The notes beneath the pieces are model-generated. The model worked only from the letters and a program-made list of their open reading frames with translations, ran no database searches and had not been told where the DNA came from. Shown here one piece after another: positions 16,254-23,082 of a DNA stretch of 27,419 nt. The first letter of the stretch is position 1. The number at the start of each line of letters is the position of its first letter. The stretch comes from JBECKQ01 sp040235375 (GTDB lineage Bacteria > Planctomycetota > Phycisphaerae > UBA1845): the NCBI GenBank assembly GCA_040235375.1, contig JBECKQ010000273.1:1-27419 (forward strand), read 5' to 3'. Position numbers and translations under genes: made by a program.

Positions 16254-19200
16254 CTATCGCTCGAGCGCGCCGACGGCGGCTGGCGCAATTCGCTGTCGGC
16301 CGCTGGCATCCTCGGGAACCAGCAGGGGGAAAACCCGGTTCACCAGCGGCGAGGAGGCATTGGCCGGCCGGCCGAAGTCCGGACTCGACGTGTCGATCAC
16401 CAGGCCGGCGCTGCCGGTGGTCACGTTGCTGCCCGGCGCGACGATCTGCACGCCGGAGCCCGTGACGAAGTGGTTCTTGTCGAACGCGGAGAAGTCCACG
16501 TTGCCCACCGGCGTGCTGTGCTTCATCGCCTCGAAGCACGAGCCGCGCACGTCGAAGTTCGTGATGACGGTGCCAAACTTGGTCCCGCCCTCGTCGTCGT
16601 CGTAGATGTTGAACGGGTGGCCGACGTACGTGCAGTTCTGCATGAGGAAGTGATCGGCGGATCGCATCCACAGGCTGGCCGGCCCGTTCGGCCGGCGCGA
16701 CGGCGGGCGCAGCTCGCAGAAGAAGTTGACGAAGGCGACGCATTCGGCGGACGGCGAAGTGCTCACCCCCGTGCGGCACATGACGCCCTGGCAATGGCCG
16801 TCGGTGAAATTGAAGTTGTAGACGATCGTGTTGTTCGGCCCGCTGGTGGCGAACCACTGCCACGCGTCGGCGTGCCAGCCGGTGTCACCGGGATCCTGGT
16901 CGGTGGCCGTGCAGTTGACGATCATGGGGCAGTGCTGGAACGCGTCGTTGCCGAAGTGCTCGATGTCGAGGCCGCGGGCGAAGTGGCCGCCGCCCACCGC
17001 AAAATCGACGTCATAAATGCGCGACTCGCTGTACCATATGGTTCCGATGGAGCTCTGATGAACGGGGTGCGAACCGGCCGTGTGCCAGCCGGAGCCGATG
17101 ATGTCGCAGTCATCGAGCCACAGGTTGCCGTCCGGCAGCCCCGATGCTCCGACGAGTGCATAGCCATAGCCGCCCGTGCTCTGCACGGTGACGCCCTTGA
17201 TCCTGATGAGACTCGTCTTGGGCATCGAGGTGTTCTTCCCCACGATCTTCGTATTGGCCCGCGTGCCGCCGGCGTCGGTGGTGATCGTCAACCATTCGGC
17301 GCCCGTGGAGATGTCGGCGGTGACGCCCCCGTTATCCATTTTGTGCGTCCCCGGCTTGAGGTGAACGATGCCGCCGTCCGCCTTGCTGCCGTGGCCGTTG
17401 GCGGACATCCACGCCCGGACGGCGTCGACGGCCCTGCCGATCGTCTTGTAGGGTCGGCCGGAGTTCCCGACCGTACCGGTCGAGTCGCTGCCGGACGAGG
17501 CGTCGACCCAGGCTTCGGGCTGCGGCAGCGTGTTATTTGGATCGACAACCAGCGGAAGCGTTTCGAGCGTACGCGTGCCGCCGTTGTTCCCGTAGACGAC
17601 GGCGTCGACGCTGATCTCTCCCGCCGAGCTGAAGCTGCTCGCGGCGATGGGCAGCCAGTATTCGTACACGTTGCTGCGGTCGTTGTACGTCATGGACGTG
17701 ACATCGACGGCGGCGCCGCCGTTGACACGGAAGCGCACTTTCTGGATGCCGTTCCTGGAGAATGCGACCACGCCGCACTTGAACGTCTGGCCGGGGCTGA
17801 TGCGCTGGTACGGCACCACATCCCAGCGGGCGATCGGCGTCAACGGCGGGCCTGAGGCGGTCTGAACATTCATGGTGACGAGCAGGCTGATTGCCGCCGC
17901 AGTCGGTGAGATAAGGGTAACGTGCCCCGTATAGGTGTTGTTCGCCAGCCCGGTTCGATCCACGGATACGGTGAGCGTGTCGTGCTCGCCGCCCGATGAT
18001 CCACTGGACGGACTGACGTTCATCCACGCGGCGTCATCGCTGACCGAGTAGGTTAGCGCGCCGCTGCCGCAGTTCCATGCCTCGAACGAGAGCGAGGTGG
18101 CCGCAGAGCCGAAGTCCAGCGAGGTAACGTCGGTGCAGAGGCCGGCAGGTTCGAGGCAGTCCGGCGTGCCGTCCCCGTCGGAGTTGGTGTCAGTTACGCC
18201 GCAACCGCATGCCCCCGGATCGGTCTTGTCCGGATCGGCGGGGCATCCGTCATTGCAGTCGAGCGCGCCGTCGCCGTCGGAATCGACGTCGGGCGTGCCG
18301 GAGCATTGGTCGTTACAGTCCGGAATGCCATCGGCGTCTGAGTCAAGGTCGCTCTGGCCGCAGCCGCAGATACCGGGTTCGGTTTTGTCGGGATCGCCGG
18401 GGCAACCGTCGTGGCAGTCGAGAACGCCGTCGGCGTCGGAGTCCATGTCGAGACCATTGGGGCAATCGTCGAGGCAGTCGGGCAGGCCGTCGGCGTCGGC
18501 ATCGGTATCGGCGATGCCGCAGCCGCAGACGCCGGCTTCGGTTTTCTTGGGATCGCTCGGGCACAGGTCAAAGCAGTCGAGCATGCCGTCGCCGTCCGAA
18601 TCGACCTCCGGCGCGCCGGGGCATACGTCGATGCAGTCGGCCACGCCGTCCGCGTCAGAGTCGTCGTCGGGCACGCCGCAGCCGCAGACACCGGGCGTCA
18701 TTTTGTTCGGGTCATTCGGACATTGATCGACTGAACCAGCGCCGCCGCCGCTGGCACCCTGGGCCGAGACGGTGACGTTGACTTCATCCATCGCGGTCGC
18801 GTCGCCGGCAGACACGGTCAGCCGGAAAGTCAGCATGATTGGCGTCGTCGTCACCGGCGCGGTGACCGTCGCCACGGGCTCGGTGACGCCGCTGATGCTG
18901 ACGTACGGTCCGGCGACTTGCGTCCACTGCCAGGAGAGAGGCACGCCCGCCGGCCCGGTGCTCGCGGAACCATCGAGCCTGACCCTCGCTCGGGGTCGGA
19001 CCGACTGATCAGGGCCGGCGACGGCCACAACTTCGCCCGCGGGAGCCACGTTGTTTCTCACGTCGACGGTAACCGTGTCGTCGCTTGAATTGACGCCGTC
19101 GCTGGCGGTCAGCGCGAAGACGAGCTGGGTGTCGGCATCGACCTCGGGCGCCTGGAAGCAGACAATGGCGGCGTTTGCAGAGTCGGGGGCAAGAACCACG

Positions 19201-19808
19201 ACTTCACCGGAAAGCTCGCTCCAACTCAACGTCACAGTATCGCCGTTGGGGTCGTAGCTGGAGGAGCCGTCGAGACAGACCTGCTCGCCCTCATCGACCG
19301 CCACATCGCTGCCCGCGTCGGCGATCGGAGCCTCGTCGGATATCGCGGATATGTCGACTTCGAGCGTCAGGACGAAGGCCACCGTGTCGTTCGTCCGCAG
19401 GGCGGTGACCGTGACTACATAGGTTCCGCCGGCGGGGAAGGTGAAGGCCTGGTCCGCGCCTTCGGAGGTTTGGCTGCCCGTGACCCCGAAGTCCCAGACG
19501 AAGCGATAGCCCGGATTCAGCGTGTCGTTGACCGGCTGCACGAGGAAGTTCCATTCGCGGGGTTCGGCGGCGTCGGCGATGTTCGCGATGATTCGATATT
19601 CCGCCGGGTCGACGTTCCCGTCGTCGTCGAGGGTCAGATACATCTGGTCGGAGGGACCGGCTCCGCTACCGGAGTTGTTGTCCGTTGCGGTGTCCGATCC
19701 ACTATCGAGTCCCTCGGGGCCTTGGCAGCCGGTCAGCGCGGCGGCGACGATGCAGGACAGGAAACCAAGGATGCGGACGTGCGCTCGCACGCGCTGACGA
19801 TGCCCCAT
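16254..19808 (-). CDS. Large multidomain lipoprotein: PKD, thrombospondin type 3 repeats, BACON, parallel beta-helix
   Basis: A 1184-residue surface lipoprotein. The lipobox LTGC gives mature C28. The order of domains is: a divergent PKD-like domain (about 70-152); two PKD/REJ-type domains (158-250 and 255-348); three and two-thirds thrombospondin type 3 units of 53 residues (361-553) with regular DSDxDG calcium loops and CGCG/DCxDxCP cysteines; a BACON-like domain (about 556-650) with 'WMNVSPSSGSSGG'; an Ig-like domain (about 655-760); and a right-handed parallel beta-helix (about 764-1184) opening with 'WVDASSGSDS' as in DUF1565/pectate-lyase-like proteins. It is probably a polysaccharide-binding or lyase-like surface protein, but no catalytic site was recognised. 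The ATG at 19808 has AGGGAG (19821-19816) upstream. Confidence 0.9.
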   Translation of the reverse strand: MGHRQRVRAHVRILGFLSCIVAAALTGCQGPEGLDSGSDTATDNNSGSGAGPSDQMYLTLDDDGNVDPAEYRIIANIADAAEPREWNFLVQPVNDTLNPGYRFVWDFGVTGSQTSEGADQAFTFPAGGTYVVTVTALRTNDTVAFVLTLEVDISAISDEAPIADAGSDVAVDEGEQVCLDGSSSYDPNGDTVTLSWSELSGEVVVLAPDSANAAIVCFQAPEVDADTQLVFALTASDGVNSSDDTVTVDVRNNVAPAGEVVAVAGPDQSVRPRARVRLDGSASTGPAGVPLSWQWTQVAGPYVSISGVTEPVATVTAPVTTTPIMLTFRLTVSAGDATAMDEVNVTVSAQGASGGGAGSVDQCPNDPNKMTPGVCGCGVPDDDSDADGVADCIDVCPGAPEVDSDGDGMLDCFDLCPSDPKKTEAGVCGCGIADTDADADGLPDCLDDCPNGLDMDSDADGVLDCHDGCPGDPDKTEPGICGCGQSDLDSDADGIPDCNDQCSGTPDVDSDGDGALDCNDGCPADPDKTDPGACGCGVTDTNSDGDGTPDCLEPAGLCTDVTSLDFGSAATSLSFEAWNCGSGALTYSVSDDAAWMNVSPSSGSSGGEHDTLTVSVDRTGLANNTYTGHVTLISPTAAAISLLVTMNVQTASGPPLTPIARWDVVPYQRISPGQTFKCGVVAFSRNGIQKVRFRVNGGAAVDVTSMTYNDRSNVYEYWLPIAASSFSSAGEISVDAVVYGNNGGTRTLETLPLVVDPNNTLPQPEAWVDASSGSDSTGTVGNSGRPYKTIGRAVDAVRAWMSANGHGSKADGGIVHLKPGTHKMDNGGVTADISTGAEWLTITTDAGGTRANTKIVGKNTSMPKTSLIRIKGVTVQSTGGYGYALVGASGLPDGNLWLDDCDIIGSGWHTAGSHPVHQSSIGTIWYSESRIYDVDFAVGGGHFARGLDIEHFGNDAFQHCPMIVNCTATDQDPGDTGWHADAWQWFATSGPNNTIVYNFNFTDGHCQGVMCRTGVSTSPSAECVAFVNFFCELRPPSRRPNGPASLWMRSADHFLMQNCTYVGHPFNIYDDDEGGTKFGTVITNFDVRGSCFEAMKHSTPVGNVDFSAFDKNHFVTGSGVQIVAPGSNVTTGSAGLVIDTSSPDFGRPANASSPLVNRVFPLLVPEDASGRQRIAPAAVGALER
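18150..18728 (-). repeat. 159-bp tandem repeat encoding thrombospondin type 3 units
   Basis: Three full units of 159 bp and one partial unit of 102 bp encode residues 361-413, 414-466, 467-519 and 520-553 of the beta-helix lipoprotein. Every unit has 53 residues with the pattern DxCPxDPxK, PGxCGCG, SDxDGxxDCxD, then DSDxDGxLDC. The identical spacing points to growth by unequal recombination. Confidence 0.85.
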
Positions 19809-20215
19809 GGCGGCACTCCCTGTCGGCAGCCGCCTCCCGGGGGCCAGTCCTTGCCGAGCATGAACAGAGCTTCAAAAAGGCAGGAGTCGTACCGGCTGCA
19901 AACGGAGTGACGCCTCTCTCCCCCGTCGCCGCAGACGCCTCGGAGGCTGATCCTTGCGGTGAGCTCCTGGTTATCCCTCGCTGGTGTGCGCGCCGGTTGG
20001 TTGCGGCCGTCTCGGCCAACCGGTGGGGCAGTACGTTCCGGCACGCAAGAGGTATCTACGATACGTCCGCGCTGCGGGCAAGCATGGTGCGCAGGATAGG
20101 GTGTATCACCGACGCGAGTGACACGCTTTGTCGCTGTCGACCGCCGAGGTTTTTCGGGACGCTCCGCACCGGGCGGACGTCGCCGCGCCGCGTCGAGGAG
20201 CACGCGAGATTATCG
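19809..20215. other. Intergenic region upstream of the beta-helix lipoprotein
   Basis: This 407-base gap contains the ribosome site of the lipoprotein gene (19816-19821). It also has an 8-base inverted repeat, CCGGTTGG (19993-20000) with CCAACCGG (20016-20023), and GTATC-TAC-GATAC (20052-20064). A TATCACCGACGCGAGTGA block (20104-20121) is close to the palindrome in the sigma gene promoter. No clear promoter hexamers or RNA gene were seen. Confidence 0.45.
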
Positions 20216-20689
20216 TCACTTCTTGATGACGGAAATGCTTCTCGTGGTTTCATTGCCTTCCGCATCGAAAACCACGACGCTGATCGTGTGCGGACCGGTG
20301 GCGACGCCGTCCGCGAGCCAGGTGAAGTCGGATACGGCGCGCGTGCCCGTAATTGCAGCGTCGTACGCAGCCTCGCCGTCAACAAGCCAGTCGACCCGGG
20401 CGAGCGCCGCGTTATCGGCCACGGTGGCGCGCACCCCCAGTCGATCCACCGTCGCGCCGTCGGTGGGAAGGTTGATGTAGACGCGCGGCGGCAGGGTATC
20501 GGCGGTGTCGGCGCGCGTCTTGTTTGCGGCGTCCGCAACGAGAATCGTGGCGGAGGCCGGCGCCGACGTATTCCCGACGTCGTCCGTCGCGGCCGCCATA
20601 ATCGTGTGTGGACCAGGCGCCAGTCGCCGGGTGTCGATGGCGAACCGGAAGGGCGCGCGCTCAGCGATCACGGAACGGAGATTGCCCAA
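20216..20689 (-). pseudogene. Probable 3' remnant of an exported Ig-like-domain protein
   Basis: The 157-codon frame (TTG at 20689; open back to a stop at 20746) encodes one and a half Ig-like repeats. The first ('APFRFAIDTRRLAPGPHTI..ATDDVGNTS') lacks its front strands, although 'GLVFFSD' upstream in the open frame may be part of it. The second (about 66-155) is complete and repeats 'GPHTISVVVFDAEGNE'. Such domains belong to long secreted proteins, yet no signal peptide, ATG or ribosome site precedes this frame. Stops close the frame at 20746 and 20773. I read it as a truncated gene. It could instead be a small intact protein with an unusual start. Confidence 0.55.
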
Positions 20690-20965
20690 ATTGCCCCCTT
20701 TCGTCAGGTCCGAGAAAAAAACAAGGCCTCGGATCGCCCAAGCTTAGCTCGGCACGCAGCGAGACCGGCTTCAGTCGATAGGACAGCCTGCATTAACGTT
20801 TTTATGGGCAATGACTTTTGTCCATTCCTCGCGTTCGCCGCAGACTCCTCGGCGGCCGCCGCGCGGGACGTCCGCACGTGTTTTTTGGGTGGGCGGAATG
20901 TCACTTGCCTGCCCCTCTGGTCGTCCCATAAGCGTCAGGTGTTACATGGGATTCCCGGCAATTCG

Positions 20966-20994
20966 TTGACCCGATTTTCGGGCGGGTGTAGAAT
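20966..20994 (+). promoter_or_regulatory. Strong sigma-70-like promoter of the exopolysaccharide region
   Basis: TTGACC (20966-20971) and TAGAAT (20989-20994) are separated by exactly 17 bases, the best promoter match in the window. Transcription would begin near 21001. The first downstream gene starts at 21857, so this promoter implies either an approximately 850-base leader or a separate small RNA. Confidence 0.6.
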
Positions 20995-21015
20995 TTCCCG
21001 CGTGTGCGGGTGTTG

Positions 21016-21044
21016 TTGACGACGCGGGAACGACCGACTAGGTT
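21016..21044 (+). promoter_or_regulatory. Second, weaker promoter candidate downstream
   Basis: TTGACG (21016-21021) and TAGGTT (21039-21044) are 17 bases apart, 50 bases downstream of the stronger promoter. Its -35 element lies inside the inverted repeat spanning 20997-21028, so protein binding or structure there could choose between the two starts. Confidence 0.3.
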
Positions 21045-21119
21045 CCGGTTTCTGCGCTGGGTCGCGAGGGCCGAGACAACTTTCGTTCCAGGGAGGTATG
21101 CCGGTCGGCCAACGCCCGC

Positions 21120-21179
21120 AGTGGCAGCCGGTTCGGTGTATGGGGAAAGAGAGGGGGGTGTTGCCACTTCTGACTTTTT
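21120..21179 (+). terminator. Terminator- or attenuator-like hairpin in the exopolysaccharide leader
   Basis: AGTGGCA (21120-21126) can pair with TGCCACT (21162-21168) across a 35-base loop, and TTTTT follows at 21175-21179. Transcripts from the promoter at 20966-20994 could end here, giving an RNA of about 175-180 bases. The loop is long and the T tract is 6 bases from the stem, so support is modest. Confidence 0.3.
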
Positions 21180-21763
21180 GTCTTGACACGGGAGAGCGAG
21201 CGCGGGGAAGGGAGTAAAGCGCGTTGGCCGCCTATTCCGGATGATGGGGCTTGGGCGGTGATGCATGTCACGAAGGGGGAAAGAAAAAGCGGGCGACAAT
21301 GTCGAAACCTGTCATCGAGCAGTGATTGCGCGCTGACTGCGCCTTACTCTCTACATGGGCAGACGGTTGCGCGGCTGTGTGCAAAAGTTTCGGGCCGTCG
21401 TCGGATACAGAATGTAACGCGCCGCAATGATGTGCGTGGTGAGGCGTCCGGATAAGATCGCAGAACGGCGCGCAATATGGTTCAAGACGAAGGTTGATTG
21501 CGCGAGGCGTAGGGGAAAGGCTGGGCTGAGGATCACCGCAGCGTGACAGAAAAGTAAGTTCGACGGTACGCTCGCGTACTGCAATGATTTGGGGAAAGCG
21601 TGTGCCGGGCCAAGTGGGCTTCCGGCTGGCGCGGCGCTGCGAGGCTGGAGAGGAGGGTGGCCGGTGGATCGAAGGAGATCAGTCGGCCGGGGAAAGGCAA
21701 CCTTTCTGGACCGATGCAGCGATGTCGAGAGGAACATGATAAACTGTTGACCCGTGGTAGCTT

Positions 21764-21785
21764 AGGCGCCGGGGGTGCGGCGCCT
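21764..21785 (+). promoter_or_regulatory. GC-rich stem in the leader just upstream of the first exopolysaccharide gene
   Basis: AGGCGCC (21764-21770) and GGCGCCT (21779-21785) form a perfect 7-pair stem with an 8-base G-rich loop, about 60 bases before the GGGGAG ribosome site (21844-21849). It may shape translation initiation or mRNA stability. Confidence 0.35.
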
Positions 21786-21856
21786 GACGGGGACGGAGTC
21801 CGCGTGCCGCAGGTTGTAAGCGGTTCGCGGCGCGCGATAGTTCGGGGAGATTCGCG

Positions 21857-23023
21857 ATGATTCAAGATGGGGGATTGATCGGGGGAAGCGCTTCTCTGAC
21901 ACCAAGCGAATCCGTCATGGATGACCTGCTCAACAAGCGGAATCTGCATGGCGTCGTTCTCGCCGGGGTGCACGCGTGGGGGAACTGCGTGCTCGAGGAT
22001 ATTTTGTGCCGCCCGCTGCTGCCGGTCGCGTCCCGTCCGGTAATCTGGCACACGCTGCGCTGGATCTGCCAGGGTGGTGTTTCATCCGCGAGCATCTGCG
22101 GCAACAGCGATACCGGCATATTGCGGCGCACGCTGGCGCAGGGGGAGTCGATCGGCATCGAACTGGACTACTCTGAGGACGTCATGCCGCGCGGGCCGGC
22201 GGGTTGCATGCGCGACGCCGCCATCGGAAAGCAGACGGACGCGATCATCGTCGTTGACGGCACGTTGGTTCCCTGCATCGATCTGAAGGACGTGCTCCGC
22301 ACGCATTTCGAGAGCGACGCGGCTGTGACACTGGTGGTTGACGGCGCACCGTCCGGTGATTCGGCGACCGGCGAGCAGCAGCCGCTGGGAATCTATGTCG
22401 TTGCCCGTTCGGTTCTGGAGACGATCCCCGCGAAGGGATACCAGGACATCAAGGAAACGTTGCTGCCCGCGCTGCACCGCCGCGGCGCACGCATCGTGAC
22501 GCACGCGGTTCCGGCGAGCCTGGCGCCGCGCGTGACCGACGCCGGCAGTTATCTCGGCGTGAACATGTGGGCAGCGGAGCGCGCCACCCTGTTCGGACCG
22601 GCGCCGGAAGGCTATAAGCCTGTAGGCGGCGGCTTGGCGCACTTTTCCGCGGAGATCGGACCAGGTGCGCAGCTCGTCGGCCCCGTGCTCGTGGGCCCGC
22701 GGACGGTGATCGAACGCGATACCTTGATCGTTGGTCCGACTTCGATTGGAGCAGACTGTCGGATCGGCCCGATGGCTGTAATTAGCCGATCGGTCACCTG
22801 GGACCGATGCCGGGTCGGCAAAGGGACGATACTGGATCAGTGTATCCTCACCGACGATGCGCAGGTGGAGGAGGATCTGGTGGTTCGGCAGTCGATATAC
22901 ATCCCCCCCCGCCGGCGCGAGCGAAAGCTGTTCGGCCGGCTCGCCTCCCTCTGCTGGCCGACCGGCCGTCGCTCTCCGTTGGTGGCCGGTTTTGAAGCGC
23001 CGGTTCATCCCGTACAATCCTGA
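21857..23023 (+). CDS. Degenerate sugar nucleotidyltransferase-like protein with left-handed beta-helix
   Basis: A 388-residue cytosolic protein. Residues about 32-260 follow the sugar-1-phosphate nucleotidyltransferase fold: 'GVVLAG', 'CRPLLPVASRPVIWHTL' (51-67), 'PRGPAGCMRDAA' (111-122) and 'IIVVDGTLVPCIDL' (130-143). However, the nucleotide-binding GxGTRLxPLT loop is replaced by 'GVHAWGNCVLED', and the metal-binding Asp of the usual NGD becomes Thr (DGT). Residues about 265-343 are hexapeptide repeats (IGPGAQLVGPVLVG, then IGADCRIGP) that normally build trimers. Catalysis therefore looks unlikely; a scaffold or sugar-nucleotide sensor is my inference. The ATG at 21857 has GGGGAG 7 bases upstream. 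It is the first gene of the exopolysaccharide unit, 59 bases before the Wzc-like gene. An active but divergent enzyme cannot be excluded. Confidence 0.8.
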   Translation: MIQDGGLIGGSASLTPSESVMDDLLNKRNLHGVVLAGVHAWGNCVLEDILCRPLLPVASRPVIWHTLRWICQGGVSSASICGNSDTGILRRTLAQGESIGIELDYSEDVMPRGPAGCMRDAAIGKQTDAIIVVDGTLVPCIDLKDVLRTHFESDAAVTLVVDGAPSGDSATGEQQPLGIYVVARSVLETIPAKGYQDIKETLLPALHRRGARIVTHAVPASLAPRVTDAGSYLGVNMWAAERATLFGPAPEGYKPVGGGLAHFSAEIGPGAQLVGPVLVGPRTVIERDTLIVGPTSIGADCRIGPMAVISRSVTWDRCRVGKGTILDQCILTDDAQVEEDLVVRQSIYIPPRRRERKLFGRLASLCWPTGRRSPLVAGFEAPVHPVQS

Positions 23024-23082
23024 GCGACCGACCCGTGTAGGTCCGTTCAGGTCCGTTGTCTCACGATTAAGGTGATTCAGCC

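Larger units (their letters stand above)
20747..21856. other. Long non-coding region upstream of the exopolysaccharide genes
   Basis: These 1110 bases have no convincing coding frame. They are less GC-biased than the neighbouring genes. They hold two promoter candidates (20966-20994 and 21016-21044), overlapping inverted repeats at the likely transcription start (20997-21028), a terminator-like hairpin (21120-21179), and a stem close to the first gene (21764-21785). The rest, 21180-21763, shows purine-rich stretches but no structure I can name. I looked for c-di-GMP (GEMM) riboswitch signatures and found none that fit. Confidence 0.5.

Noticed and set aside
14632..17855. Plus-strand frames 14632-15906 and 16470-17855
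   Set aside because: Antisense to the lipoprotein genes, which have lipoboxes, repeats and domains; no coding signs on the plus strand.
18150..18728. CRISPR-like periodic repeat
   Set aside because: The period is 159 bp, lies in frame in a gene, and encodes thrombospondin type 3 units; there are no spacers.
18097..18775. Plus-strand frames with repeated Pro/Ser or Arg-rich sequence
   Set aside because: The repetition is the reverse side of the thrombospondin type 3 array, not a separate repeat protein.
19993..20023. CCGGTTGG/CCAACCGG hairpin as a terminator of the Ig-like remnant
   Set aside because: No T tract on either side, and it lies almost 200 bases past the stop codon.
19733..20203. 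156-codon minus-strand frame upstream of the beta-helix lipoprotein
   Set aside because: It runs into the lipoprotein gene in another frame, is Arg/Ala/Pro-rich and has no motif.
21004..21186. 60-codon plus-strand frame starting at the likely transcription start
   Set aside because: It begins with GTG within a few bases of the predicted RNA end, so there is no room for a ribosome site, and the translation has no recognisable pattern.
21255..21330. Possible cyclic-di-GMP riboswitch in the exopolysaccharide leader
   Set aside because: A 'TGTCACGAAGGGGGAAA' stretch recalls the start of GEMM-I elements, but the CAGGGCAAACC-like core and the second helix motif are missing.
21600..21860. 86-codon plus-strand frame ending in ATGA at the first exopolysaccharide gene
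   Set aside because: Arg/Gly-rich, no ribosome site and no family resemblance; the overlap with the start codon looks like chance.
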